Notes: a model not told the origin generated them from the letters alone. A DNA stretch of 32,487 bases from Clostridiales bacterium (GCA_029012285.1 JAQXLU010000092.1:1-32487); one strand, 5' to 3'. Shown: positions 24,169 through 32,143, counted from the stretch's first letter. Numbers and translations: made by a program.

Positions 24169-24972
24169 ATGGACTTTGGTATGCCCTATCTGTTGGAAAT
24201 GCATTCCATCGAGGAATGCTGCGCCCTGGCCAAGGAGCTGGGGCTGCGTTTTGTGGAGCTGAACGCGAACTTCCCGATTTGCCAACCATCAATTCTTGAT
24301 ACGGCGGAGCTCCAACAGCTTGGCCGCAAGTATGAGTTGTATTTCACCCTTCATATCGAGGAGGAGTGCAATCCCTTCACCTTTAACGAAATGGTGCGAA
24401 ACGCATGGTTGAAGTCCTGTCGCCACGCCTTACATCTGGCGGTGGCGCTTCACATGCCCATCGTCAACATGCACTTCCCGCACGGGGTGTACATCACGCT
24501 GCCCGACCGGAAAACTTTCCTCTATGACCTGTATGGCGATAAATTCCATGCGCAGCTGGCAGAGTTCCGCGCGATGTGCGAGGACGTCCTGTCCGGCACG
24601 TCCACCCGCATCACCATTGAGAACACCGACGGCTGGCATCCCCATGAGCAACGGGCCATCGAATTCTTGCTCGAATCGCCCGTGTTCGGTCTGACGCTGG
24701 ACATCGGCCACAGCCACGGCATTGGTGATGCGGACGAACCCTTTTTCCGGACGCATGAGGAGCGGCTCATCCACATGCATGGTCACGATGGCCTGGGGAA
24801 GCGGAATCATCTGGCCTTGGGGGATGGGGAGATCAACCTGGCTGCGCGTTTTGCCTGGGCAGAGCGCTGCCATGCCCGCGTGGTGCTGGAAACGAAAACC
24901 ATCGAGACTCTGCGGGCAAGCGTGGCGCGATTGCCCAAATATTTGCCGGATATATGCAAAAAAATGTGCTGA
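24169..24972 (+). CDS. Sugar phosphate isomerase/epimerase-like TIM-barrel protein (AP-endonuclease-2 fold)
   Basis: A 267-aa protein; the ATG at 24169 has GGGAGG seven bases upstream. It carries the xylose-isomerase-like TIM-barrel pattern: LGLRFVELNANFP, LYFTLHIEEECNPF, PIVNMHFPHG, ITIENTDGW (Glu as metal ligand), LTLDIGHSHGIG (Asp, His ligands), IHMHGHDG, and VVLETKTIETLRASV. These His/Glu/Asp residues would hold a divalent metal. Members isomerise or epimerise sugars, or act as endonuclease IV-like enzymes; the motif set here is nearer the sugar epimerase side, but the substrate is unknown. It lies after the 56-aa ORF. Confidence 0.82.
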   Translation: MDFGMPYLLEMHSIEECCALAKELGLRFVELNANFPICQPSILDTAELQQLGRKYELYFTLHIEEECNPFTFNEMVRNAWLKSCRHALHLAVALHMPIVNMHFPHGVYITLPDRKTFLYDLYGDKFHAQLAEFRAMCEDVLSGTSTRITIENTDGWHPHEQRAIEFLLESPVFGLTLDIGHSHGIGDADEPFFRTHEERLIHMHGHDGLGKRNHLALGDGEINLAARFAWAERCHARVVLETKTIETLRASVARLPKYLPDICKKMC

Positions 24973-24977
24973 ACCCC

Positions 24978-25007
24978 TTGCAATGACAGCCATACCTATG
25001 CTATAAT
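24978..25007 (+). promoter_or_regulatory. Promoter of rplS
   Basis: TTGCAA, 18-base spacer, TATAAT in the GCTATAAT context. Confidence 0.7.
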
Positions 25008-25035
25008 AACAGGCGTGCATACGGACGGTCCGCTT

Positions 25036-25065
25036 TCCGGAGGTCTGACCTCATGCAGACCCGGA
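25036..25065 (+). ncRNA. Possible ribosomal-protein L19 leader hairpin
   Basis: TCCGG-AG-GTCTG, 8-base loop, CAGAC-CCGGA: a ten-pair stem with a 2-base bulge in the rplS 5' leader. A competing hairpin GAGGT-CTG-ACCTC overlaps it. Autoregulatory L19 leaders are described in Firmicutes; that this is one is inference from position and structure. Confidence 0.4.
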
Positions 25066-25097
25066 TATGAACGTCTATGATGGAAGGAGGAACCAAC

Positions 25098-25448
25098 ATG
25101 AGCGAAATCATCCGTTCTATTGAAGCGAAGCAGCTGCGCAAGGACATTCCCGCGATCGCCGTCGGCGATACCGTGCGTGTTCAGGTGAAGGTTGTGGAAG
25201 GTAAGAACGAGCGTCTGCAGGCCTTTGAGGGTGTGGTCATTGCCAAGCGCAATGGCGGTATCCGCGAGACCTTCACCGTCCGCCGCGTTTCCTACGGTAT
25301 CGGTGTGGAGCGTACCTTCCCCATTCACAGCCCCCGTCTGGGCAGCATCACCGTGATCCGTCATGGTAAGGTGCGCCGCGCCAAGCTGTACTACCTGCGT
25401 TCTCTGCAGGGCAAGGCCGCGAAGATCAAGGAAGTCAAGCGCGTGTAA
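25098..25448 (+). CDS. rplS: 50S ribosomal protein L19
   Basis: A 116-aa protein that sits at the 30S-50S interface. It has the standard L19 sequence: [75 protein letters not shown] and [20 protein letters not shown]. The start at 25098 follows GGAAGGAGG. It has its own promoter and terminator, so it is monocistronic here rather than in the rpsP-rimM-trmD-rplS operon of many bacteria. Confidence 0.99.
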   Translation: MSEIIRSIEAKQLRKDIPAIAVGDTVRVQVKVVEGKNERLQAFEGVVIAKRNGGIRETFTVRRVSYGIGVERTFPIHSPRLGSITVIRHGKVRRAKLYYLRSLQGKAAKIKEVKRV

Positions 25449-25480
25449 TCGTGCATCTTCACGTCGAAAGCAGCTACATC

Positions 25481-25509
25481 AGCGAGAGAGTTTCGGCTCC
25501 CTCGCTTTT
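25481..25509 (+). terminator. Terminator after rplS
   Basis: AGCGAG...CTCGCT outer stem with an inner GAG/CTC pair, followed by TTTTG. Confidence 0.8.
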
Positions 25510-25514
25510 GTGTT

Positions 25515-25543
25515 GCATAAAAACAGTCCATCCGCCATATTCA
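25515..25543 (+). promoter_or_regulatory. Sigma-E-like sporulation promoter of spoIVA
   Basis: GCATAAA (25515-25521), 14-base spacer, CATATTCA (25536-25543). These agree well with the Bacillus sigma-E pattern (KMATATW, 14 bases, CATAYAHT; 6/7 and 6/8 positions). spoIVA is a sigma-E gene in Bacillus, so this fits. Confidence 0.55.
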
Positions 25544-25583
25544 TTGGACAGACGTCAAACCGCAGACCAATGGAGGGATCAGC

Positions 25584-27071
25584 ATGGAGCAAACCCGCGA
25601 GTTCAACCTGTATCGCGACATTGCCGAGCGCACGGACGGCGATGTGTACATCGGGGTGGTGGGCCCGGTCAGGACGGGCAAGAGCACCTTCATCAGCCGG
25701 TTTATGGAGCAGCTTGTCCTGCCACGACTGGCGGACAGCCCCAAAAAGGTGCGCATCGCCGATGAGCTGCCCCAGTCCGGCTCGGGACGTACCATCATGA
25801 CCACCCAGCCCAAATTCGTACCTGGCGAGGCCGTCACGGTGTCCCTGGGGGAAAACACGCCCGTGCGCATCCGACTGGTGGACAGCGTGGGGTATCTGGT
25901 CAAGGGGGCGATGGGCGTATCCGACGAGGACGGCACCCGCATGGTGCACACGCCCTGGTTCGACCAGGACATCCCTTTTGACCAGGCGGCGGAAATCGGC
26001 ACGCGAAAGGTCATTGCGGAACACGCGACCATCGGCATGGTCGTGACGACCGACGGCTCCATCGCGGACCTGCCAAGAAGCGCCTACGTGGACGCGGAGG
26101 AGCGGGTTATCAGCGAGTTGAAGGCGCTGGGCAAGCCCTTCGTGATCGTGCTCAACTCCGCCATGCCCCGCAGTGCGGACACGCTGACATTGCGCGATTC
26201 CCTGGAGGACCGCTTTGCCGTGCCGGTGATGCTTCTCAACGTCAAGGAAATGCAAGTGGATGACATCCAGCGGGTGCTGGAGTCGGTGCTGCTGGAGTTC
26301 CCGCTGCGGGAGGCCCACCTGTCTGTCCCTGCCTGGCTGGATGCGCTGGACGACGACCACTATCTGGTGCAGCATGTGCTGGACGGCGTGCGCAGCTGCG
26401 GACACACGAGCCGCGTCATGCGGGAGAGCGATGTGTTCGACATGGCCTTCGCGGACTCCGAATACGCAGAGCCCGTCCGCACGGAACGTATCGAGCCCGG
26501 AGAAGGCCGGATGGATTTCTCCCTGTCCATGCGGGAGGGGTTATTCAACCGCATCCTGGGGGAGGAATGTGGCACGGAGATTCGCGGGGATGCGCATTTG
26601 CTCCGATTGATGAAGGAGTTGGTCAGCGCAAAGGCGGAGTACGACCGCATTGCCGATGCGCTGTCCGCCGTGCGTGCCACGGGGTACGGCTGCGTCACGC
26701 CCGGTGTGTCGGAATTGACCCTGGAGGAGCCACAAATTGTCCGCCAGGGCAGCCAGTTCGGGGTGAAGCTCAAGGCCAACGCGCCGTCCCTCCACCTGAT
26801 CCGCGTGGATATCGAAACAGAGGTGACCCCCGTGGTCGGCACGGAGGAGCAATCCGCCGATATGGTGCGCCAGCTGACGGACGAGTTTGCCACCAACCCG
26901 CAAAAGGTGTGGGAAACCAGCTTCTTTGGCCGCTCCCTGGACGAAATGGTGCGTGAGGGGCTGAACAACAAGCTGCTGCGCATGCCCGCCGACGAGCAGG
27001 AGAAGGTGCAGCAGACCCTGACACGCATCGTCAATGAGGGCGACGGCGGCATGATCTGCATATTGTTGTAG
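25584..27071 (+). CDS. spoIVA: Stage IV sporulation protein A (SpoIVA), spore coat ATPase
   Basis: A 495-aa protein, close to the 492 aa of Bacillus. Residues 20-240 form the GTPase-related ATPase domain: Walker A GPVRTGKST (27-35), RTIMTTQPKFVP, the Walker B-like VRIRLVDSVGYLV. The C-terminal part (from about 240) includes the conserved end EGDGGMICILL. SpoIVA polymerises on the outer forespore membrane with ATP hydrolysis and is the base layer for the coat, with SpoVM as anchor in the mother cell. ATG with GGAGG about eight bases upstream. It follows rplS but has its own sporulation promoter and a terminator on both sides, so it is monocistronic. Confidence 0.98.
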   Translation: MEQTREFNLYRDIAERTDGDVYIGVVGPVRTGKSTFISRFMEQLVLPRLADSPKKVRIADELPQSGSGRTIMTTQPKFVPGEAVTVSLGENTPVRIRLVDSVGYLVKGAMGVSDEDGTRMVHTPWFDQDIPFDQAAEIGTRKVIAEHATIGMVVTTDGSIADLPRSAYVDAEERVISELKALGKPFVIVLNSAMPRSADTLTLRDSLEDRFAVPVMLLNVKEMQVDDIQRVLESVLLEFPLREAHLSVPAWLDALDDDHYLVQHVLDGVRSCGHTSRVMRESDVFDMAFADSEYAEPVRTERIEPGEGRMDFSLSMREGLFNRILGEECGTEIRGDAHLLRLMKELVSAKAEYDRIADALSAVRATGYGCVTPGVSELTLEEPQIVRQGSQFGVKLKANAPSLHLIRVDIETEVTPVVGTEEQSADMVRQLTDEFATNPQKVWETSFFGRSLDEMVREGLNNKLLRMPADEQEKVQQTLTRIVNEGDGGMICILL

Positions 27072-27085
27072 CGCATCGCACACAA

Positions 27086-27124
27086 AAAGGCGAACCGGTT
27101 TGATAGGCCGGTTCGCCTTTGTCA
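27086..27124. terminator. Bidirectional terminator between spoIVA and the CofE-like gene
   Basis: Perfect 13-bp stem AAAGGCGAACCGG / CCGGTTCGCCTTT with a 9-base loop, A's on the left and T's on the right. Confidence 0.9.
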
Positions 27125-27128
27125 TGTC

Positions 27129-28325
27129 TTATTCAGCCGTGTAGTTGTCGAAGTAGCCCTGGATATACACGATGGGCGTGCCCTTGTCGCCAGAGCCGGA
27201 GGTCAGGTCGCACAGGGAGCCAATCAGGTCGGTCAGGCGGCGGGGCGTGGTGCCCTGAGCAGCCATCTGGCCCACCAGGGAGGAGCCGTCCTTGGCGCTG
27301 ATCTTGGCCTTGATGGCATCCTGCAGCGCCTTGCCGGACAGGGTGGCAAAGTCGTTGTCCGCCAGGTACTTGAGCTTCAACTCGTTGGGCGTGCCCTCCA
27401 GGCCCACGGTGTAGGCGGGGGAAACCACCGGGTCAGCCAGCTCCCAGATCTTCCCGACCGGATCCTTGAACGCGCCGTCGCCGTACACCATGACCTCCAC
27501 GTGCTTGCCGGTCATGTCCAGCAGCCGGGCCTGGATATCTTCCACGAGGCCCTGGCAATCGCGGGGGAAGAGCTTCACCGTGCTCTCGGTGGCCTTGTTG
27601 GAGCCCAGCAGGCCATAGCGCTCGTTGTAGCCGCTGCCATTCACCGGGGCGTTCATGATTTCATCCAGCCCGTAGACGCGCTGCGCACCGGCCGCCTTGA
27701 GCAGCCGCTTGGTGCGGGCGCGGGTGTGAATGTCACAGTGGAGAACGTTCTTGGTGTAGGTAAGAATCGCGCGGGGATCGTTGGCAAAGATCACTTCCAC
27801 CTCTGCGCCCATCTCACGGATCAGATTGGAATAATACTCCACATAGTCCACACCGGTGAAGGGGTGCTTCACATAGCCGAAGTACTCACGGTACTGCTTC
27901 TCGCTCAGCACATCGCGGTAGGGATCGACGCCGTGGGCGTCCATCGCATCCCAGTCGATGAGGTGATTGCCCACCTCGTCCGAGGGGTAGGAGAGCATCA
28001 GCACCACCTTCTTGCAGCCCTTGGCGATGCCGCGCAGGCAAATGGCGAAGCGGTTGCGGCTCAGGATGGGGAAGATCACGCCGACGGTTTCGCCGCCCAG
28101 TTTGGTGCGAACATCCTCGGCGATATTGTCCACGGACGCATAGTTGCCCTGCGCGCGGGCCACGATGGCTTCGGTCATGCAGACCACATCGCGGTCACGG
28201 ACAACAATCTCACCGTTGTTGATCGCTTCGGCCAAGCAGGTGGTCACGATCTGCGCCAAATCGTCGCCCTCGCGGATGATCGGTGCACGAACGCCCATAG
28301 AAACAGTACCCAGCATACGGCTCAT
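27129..28325 (-). CDS. CofE-like protein (coenzyme F420-0:L-glutamate ligase domain)
   Basis: A 398-aa protein; the ATG at 28325 is set by AGGAG seven bases upstream, which discards the long track extension. The first 250 residues carry the F420_ligase pattern: MGVRAPIIREGDDLAQIVTTCLAEAINNGEIVVRDRDVVCMTEAIVARAQGNYAS, then KLGGETVGVIFPILSRNRFAICLRGIAKG. In archaea CofE adds gamma-glutamate to F420. Spore-forming Clostridia widely carry this domain without an evident F420 pathway, so the real reaction is unknown. The remaining part (GSNKATESTVKLFPRDCQGLVEDIQ, MVYGDGAFKDPVGKIWELADPVVSPAYT) is specific to the bacterial version. Monocistronic, divergent from the DHH remnant. Confidence 0.85.
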   Translation of the reverse strand: MSRMLGTVSMGVRAPIIREGDDLAQIVTTCLAEAINNGEIVVRDRDVVCMTEAIVARAQGNYASVDNIAEDVRTKLGGETVGVIFPILSRNRFAICLRGIAKGCKKVVLMLSYPSDEVGNHLIDWDAMDAHGVDPYRDVLSEKQYREYFGYVKHPFTGVDYVEYYSNLIREMGAEVEVIFANDPRAILTYTKNVLHCDIHTRARTKRLLKAAGAQRVYGLDEIMNAPVNGSGYNERYGLLGSNKATESTVKLFPRDCQGLVEDIQARLLDMTGKHVEVMVYGDGAFKDPVGKIWELADPVVSPAYTVGLEGTPNELKLKYLADNDFATLSGKALQDAIKAKISAKDGSSLVGQMAAQGTTPRRLTDLIGSLCDLTSGSGDKGTPIVYIQGYFDNYTAE

Positions 28326-28404
28326 AGTAACACTCCTAAATCTGCACGCAGCAGTAACATATGCAAACGAAATCCGGTTCTGACCGATGTCCATTTGCTT
28401 CAAT

Positions 28405-28433
28405 ATTATAGTACGTTTTTGCGAATTTGGGAA
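28405..28433 (-). promoter_or_regulatory. Promoter of the CofE-like gene
   Basis: Minus strand TTCCCA (28428-28433), 17-base spacer, TATAAT (28405-28410). Confidence 0.55.
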
Positions 28434-28509
28434 GGGCTTTGCTGCATTTTTCACGTTTTTCATCAAGAGAAAGTCCGCAATCGGTATCAACCCACCCCAT
28501 TCCGCCGTG

Positions 28510-28538
28510 TTGTCAAGCGGGTGAGAATCTGCTATAAT
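28510..28538 (+). promoter_or_regulatory. Strong sigma-A promoter upstream of the DHH remnant and surE
   Basis: TTGTCA, 17-base spacer, TATAAT, again in the GCTATAAT context. It is the only clear promoter for surE. Confidence 0.72.
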
Positions 28539-28568
28539 GCTGCTGTCCCAACAAATGAGGTACGAACC

Positions 28569-29003
28569 ATGTATGCAAGGGTACTCAAGGCAATCACCGA
28601 CCACCGGGTGATTATCATTCACAGGCACTGCAACCCTGACGGGGACGCGCTGGGCAGCAGATCGCCTAAAGCACATCATCCTGGCGAACTTCCCGGATAC
28701 CGCGGCCCGCAAGCTCTTCCGTGATAAACGGTATGAAAGGGCCGACATGACGTTGCGGGTGAACCATCACCTGTTCAGCGAAAAGAGCGCGGATATCGAG
28801 GTTGTGGACAGCGCCTGGCAAAACTGCTGCGGCATAGTGCTTCCCTCGGTGGCTGCTGAGGCCTGTATGCCGGCATGGCGACGGACTCCGGGCGCTTCCG
28901 CTGCGATTCGGCCAGCATGCTGAAACTGTTTGGTATCAGACGGGGGATGGTCAGCAACATGGCGGACAAGCAGTACAAGGAGAACAACAAGGGATGGCTA
29001 TGA
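28569..29003 (+). pseudogene. Decayed NrnA-type DHH phosphoesterase (bifunctional oligoribonuclease/PAP phosphatase)
   Basis: The first frame reads MYARVLKAITDHRVIIIHRHCNPDGDALGS, the N-terminal DHH motif with metal-binding DGDALGS. It then shifts to RLKHIILANFPDTAARKLF and VNHHLFSEKSADIEVVDSAWQNCCGIV, which recalls the DHH...VVDxxxxST region. It shifts again to YAGMATDSGRFRCDSASMLKLFG, matching the iltDTGxFRY motif. Intact NrnA is about 310-320 aa; only about 140 codons remain, so there are internal deletions as well as frameshifts. NrnA degrades nanoRNA and pAp. The last frame ends at TGA 29001-29003, overlapping the surE ATG (ATGA), so the remnant may once have been coupled to surE. Confidence 0.78.
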
Positions 29004-29722
29004 GAATCTGTATCACCAATGACGACGGCATCCACAGCGAGGGATTGCTGCGCCTGGTGCAGTGGGCGGGTAGGCTGGGAGAGGTCTTCGTGTACGCGCC
29101 CAAGGTGGAGCAGAGCGCGAAATCCCATGCGGTACAGCTTCACCAGGCCTACCAGGTCAAGCCGGTGGATGTAACGGGCGCAATTCGTGCTTACGCGGTA
29201 GACTCCACCCCGGCGGATTGCGTGCGCATTGCCGTCCTGGGCAGGCATGAGCAGTTCGATCTGGTGATTTCCGGCATCAACCGAGGGCTGAACATCGGGC
29301 AGGACATCATCTATTCCGGTACAGTCAGCGCCGCCATGGAGGCGGTCGCCCTGGGGATTCCAGGTCTGGCGCTCTCCACAGAGCCGGAGAGCTTCGATAC
29401 CGCGATTGCAAGCCTGGATCGCGTGTGGGACTACATCCGCACCCGTGAGCTTTTCAGCCACGCAAGGTTGTGGAATGTGAACATTCCGCTGGATACCACC
29501 GGGGAGATTCATATCACGCGTCAAGGCGGACCCTACTATTCCGATGAGTTCGGACTGGAGGAGGACGACATGTACCGCCCCTTGGGCAAGGATGTGTACA
29601 CACCCCGGGAGAACTCCGACCTTGACACGGATTGCACCTTGCGCGACCGCCACATTTCCATCACGCCCCTGACCATCGATCGCACGGACTGGAATGCCTA
29701 TCAGGCGCTGAAAGGTGGATAA
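29000..29722 (+). CDS. surE: 5'-nucleotidase SurE
   Basis: A 240-aa metal-dependent phosphatase acting on nucleoside monophosphates (and some exopolyphosphate). It begins MRICITNDDGIHSEGLLRLV, the standard start with the Asp-Asp metal site (residues 8-9); the ATG at 28994 would add two residues and is less likely. Other conserved parts are VYAPKVEQSAKSHAV (Ser of the active site), DSTPADCV, DLVISGINRGLNIGQDIIYSGTVSAAMEAVALGIPGLALS, and LWNVNIP. Length and motifs are normal. It follows a decayed NrnA-type gene with a 4-base overlap and must rely on that promoter and on whatever translation remains upstream. Confidence 0.96.
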   Translation: MRICITNDDGIHSEGLLRLVQWAGRLGEVFVYAPKVEQSAKSHAVQLHQAYQVKPVDVTGAIRAYAVDSTPADCVRIAVLGRHEQFDLVISGINRGLNIGQDIIYSGTVSAAMEAVALGIPGLALSTEPESFDTAIASLDRVWDYIRTRELFSHARLWNVNIPLDTTGEIHITRQGGPYYSDEFGLEEDDMYRPLGKDVYTPRENSDLDTDCTLRDRHISITPLTIDRTDWNAYQALKGG

Positions 29723-29723
29723 G

Positions 29724-29758
29724 AGAAGCCGCATTCTTTTGACGGGATGCGGCTTCTT
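29724..29758 (+). terminator. Terminator after surE
   Basis: GAAGCCGCAT / ATGCGGCTTC perfect 10-bp stem with a 12-base loop, then a short TT-rich tail. The next 120 bases (to 29879) hold only a weak 25-codon minus-strand ORF. Confidence 0.65.
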
Positions 29759-29879
29759 GATGGTTACAGATGTTTCAGGGCGGGGGACTACTCCACCTTG
29801 ATCACAGCGCTCAGGGAGCGGCTCTTGTGTTGAATACGATGGTTGACTGCATATCTTACGCTCATGAGAAGATCACTTC

Positions 29880-30641
29880 TCACAACCCTGCAATGAGCGT
29901 GGTCAGGGCAGGCCAGTTCGCGCCTTCAAACTCATAATGACACTGGCCGGAAACGTCCTTCGCCACCTTCCCAGGGTCTGCGGGCGCTTGCTCGGCGGGG
30001 GTCAGGTTGGTGTGCATATAGAGCGTGGAAAGCCCCGCCGCCGTAGCTCCGGCGATGTCGGTTTCCCGGTCGTTGCCGATCATCAGGCAGCGGCTGGCAT
30101 CCAGGTGCTCGCCCTCCAGCAGGGCGGAGAAGAAGCGCCCGTCAGGCTTCCGGCACTGATAGTCGGAGGACAGGTAGATACGGTCAAACCGGGTATCCAG
30201 CCCCAGCAGGCGCAGCTCGTAGGCGGTGAAGCTGCGCTGGGCGTTGCTCAGCAGCCACAGGCGGAAGCCCTTTTGCCGCAGGGCGTCGAGGGATTCAAGT
30301 ACCCTGTCGTAGAGCCGGATATACTCCGTCGATGCCACACGGAACACCTGCGCGGCGTTAAAGCCGAGCACATTGGCGTTCTCCGTCACGCCCCTGGCGC
30401 GGAACAAATCCGCCATGACCTCATCAAAGGGGATGTCGGGATAGACCTCGTAGCTCTGACCAGCAACCGACTCCCGACTGGTCATAACCGACTCGAAGTC
30501 GGTTTTGAGCTCCTTGCCTGTGCATGGCGCGCCATAATAGCCGAAGTACAACGCTGTTTTATCCCAAACCAAATCGTTTTCCTCTGTATGGATGTCTACC
30601 AGTGTTCCATACAGGTCGAAAATCAAATCAGTGTAGCGCAT
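29880..30641 (-). CDS. HAD-superfamily hydrolase (haloacid-dehalogenase-like phosphatase)
   Basis: A 253-aa protein; the ATG at 30641 has AAGGAGG seven bases upstream. Motif I is FDLYGTLVD (nucleophile Asp, then Tyr instead of the usual second Asp), motif II LLSNAQ, motif III the Lys in RKPDG, and motif IV GNDRETDIAGA. The Rossmann core and a helical cap (about residues 20-105) are in the expected order. DxYGT is typical of haloacid dehalogenases but also seen in many uncharacterised phosphatases, so the substrate is unknown. A TATAAT (30670-30675, minus) lies just upstream. Divergent from the GH10 gene. Confidence 0.9.
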   Translation of the reverse strand: MRYTDLIFDLYGTLVDIHTEENDLVWDKTALYFGYYGAPCTGKELKTDFESVMTSRESVAGQSYEVYPDIPFDEVMADLFRARGVTENANVLGFNAAQVFRVASTEYIRLYDRVLESLDALRQKGFRLWLLSNAQRSFTAYELRLLGLDTRFDRIYLSSDYQCRKPDGRFFSALLEGEHLDASRCLMIGNDRETDIAGATAAGLSTLYMHTNLTPAEQAPADPGKVAKDVSGQCHYEFEGANWPALTTLIAGL

Positions 30642-30774
30642 AGCTGTCCTCCTTTGAGTACGTAGCTTGATTATACCACAAAACCCCTTGCAATGTACAG
30701 GAAAATGCAGCAGGAAGCACTTGTATACAGGCGTGAAACAGGCAAAAACTGATTGAAATTCCCCATGATCTGCA

Positions 30775-30803
30775 TTGTGATGCACCCGAACACATGGTAT
30801 AAT
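30775..30803 (+). promoter_or_regulatory. Sigma-A promoter of the GH10 gene
   Basis: TTGTGA, 17-base spacer, TATAAT; about 33 bases before the start codon. Confidence 0.68.
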
Positions 30804-30835
30804 GAGGCGAGAACTGCCTGAATGGAGGAAACTGC

Positions 30836-32056
30836 ATGGATCGTTTCGCACACCGTCAATCTGCCTGCAAATTGACCTTCCTGGATGCCCAGGGGAAGCC
30901 CATGCAAGGCCGCAGGGTACACGCCAGGCTGACCAGGCATGAGTTCAAGTTCGGCTGCAATATTTTTTGGCTGACCGGCCTGTTTGATCCCCGTCTGCCC
31001 GCTGATAAGCAGGCGCAGCTCTATCGCATGTGGGAGGACTGGTCGGCACTGTTCAACTTTGGTACGCTGCCCTTCTACCAGGGCCAGTACGAGCCTCAGG
31101 AGGGCGTGACCCGCGAAGCCATCTTGCTGAAAACCGCGCAGTTCCTCCGCAAGCACAACGTGGAAATGAAGGGCCATCCGCTGTGCTGGCACACCGTGTC
31201 TGCCAAGTGGCTGCTGAAAAAGACGAACGACGAGGTGCTGGAGAACCAGCTTCACCGTATCCGCCGCGAAGTGAGCGCCTTTAAGGATTACATCCACATG
31301 TGGGACGTAATCAACGAGGTCGTCATCATGCCTGACTTTACCGCGGAGGAAAACGCCATCACCCGACTGTGTGCCCATATGGGCCGCGTAGAACTGGTGA
31401 AGGCGGCGTTCGACATGGCCCGTCAGACCGACCCCAACGCCACGCTGCTCCTTAACGATTTCGTCACCAGCGACAGGTACAAGGAGCTGATCACCGATTG
31501 CCTTTCTGCGGGTGTGGATATCGACGTGATCGGCATCCAGTCCCACCAGCACCAGGGCTTTTGGGGGCAGGAAAAGCTCCAGGAGGTGCTATCGCGCTTT
31601 GAAACCTTCGGCAAGCCCATCCACTTCACCGAGAACACCTTTGTGTCCGGTGATTTGATTCCGCCCCACATCGTCGACCTCAACGACTGGCAGGTGCCGG
31701 AGTGGCCTACAACCCCTGAAGGTGAGGATCGCCAGGCGCGGGATTTCCTCGCGATGCTCAATGAGCTCTTTGCCCATCCCCAGGTAGAAGCCTTCTCCAA
31801 CTGGGACTTCTGCGATGGTGCATGGCTTGGCGCACCGGCAGGGCTTGTCCGCCTGGATGGCAGCCATAAGCCCGCCTACGACGCGCTCAAGCAGCGCATC
31901 TGGCAAGACTGGTGCACCGATGTGACCCTCATGACGGATGAGAATGGTCAGTGCACGCTGGAGGGCTTCCGCGGGGAGTATGCGCTCCAGGTGGATAATC
32001 AAGAGGCCAGCATGACACTCGACAAAGCCACCATCAGCCAAACGATCCATCTTTGA
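30836..32056 (+). CDS. Intracellular GH10 family endo-beta-1,4-xylanase-like glycosidase
   Basis: A 406-aa protein with GGAGG seven bases before the ATG. There is no signal peptide or carbohydrate-binding module. A short N-terminal beta segment (about residues 1-40, LTFLDAQGKPMQGRRV) resembles a carbohydrate-binding-like domain and is followed by the barrel: MKGHPLCWHT, the acid/base MWDVINEVV with Glu about 161, LLLNDF, GIQSHQHQGFW, and the nucleophile IHFTENTF with Glu about 266. The final residues (DENGQCTLEGFRGEYALQV) form another small beta strand unit. GH10 enzymes cut xylan or xylo-oligosaccharides; a cytoplasmic form probably acts on imported xylo-oligosaccharides. It fits with the GH31 and GH127-like genes in the window, though they are not linked in an operon. 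Confidence 0.9.
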   Translation: MDRFAHRQSACKLTFLDAQGKPMQGRRVHARLTRHEFKFGCNIFWLTGLFDPRLPADKQAQLYRMWEDWSALFNFGTLPFYQGQYEPQEGVTREAILLKTAQFLRKHNVEMKGHPLCWHTVSAKWLLKKTNDEVLENQLHRIRREVSAFKDYIHMWDVINEVVIMPDFTAEENAITRLCAHMGRVELVKAAFDMARQTDPNATLLLNDFVTSDRYKELITDCLSAGVDIDVIGIQSHQHQGFWGQEKLQEVLSRFETFGKPIHFTENTFVSGDLIPPHIVDLNDWQVPEWPTTPEGEDRQARDFLAMLNELFAHPQVEAFSNWDFCDGAWLGAPAGLVRLDGSHKPAYDALKQRIWQDWCTDVTLMTDENGQCTLEGFRGEYALQVDNQEASMTLDKATISQTIHL

Positions 32057-32062
32057 CCTGAT

Positions 32063-32088
32063 GCCCGGACAGTACGTCCGGGCTTTTT
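32063..32088 (+). terminator. Terminator after the GH10 gene
   Basis: GCCCGGAC / GTCCGGGC perfect 8-bp stem, 5-base loop, TTTTT. Confidence 0.9.
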
Positions 32089-32116
32089 GATGCATGCTTG
32101 CGGTGAAACGGGGTAT

Positions 32117-32143
32117 AAAAAACGCCAGAATCCTGCGATTCTG
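32117..32143 (-). terminator. Terminator of tRNA-Ser
   Basis: Minus strand CAGAATC-GCAG-GATTCTG stem followed by GCG and TTTTTT, just after the tRNA 3' end. Confidence 0.82.

Noticed and set aside
27501-28724. 407-aa plus-strand ORF opposite the CofE-like gene
   Set aside because: Antisense shadow through most of its length; only the last part (from 28569) is a real but decayed frame.
24973-30695. 13-base identity ACCCCTTGCAATG near 24973 and 30682
   Set aside because: A few 13-base matches are expected by chance in a window this size, and only one lies in a -35 region.
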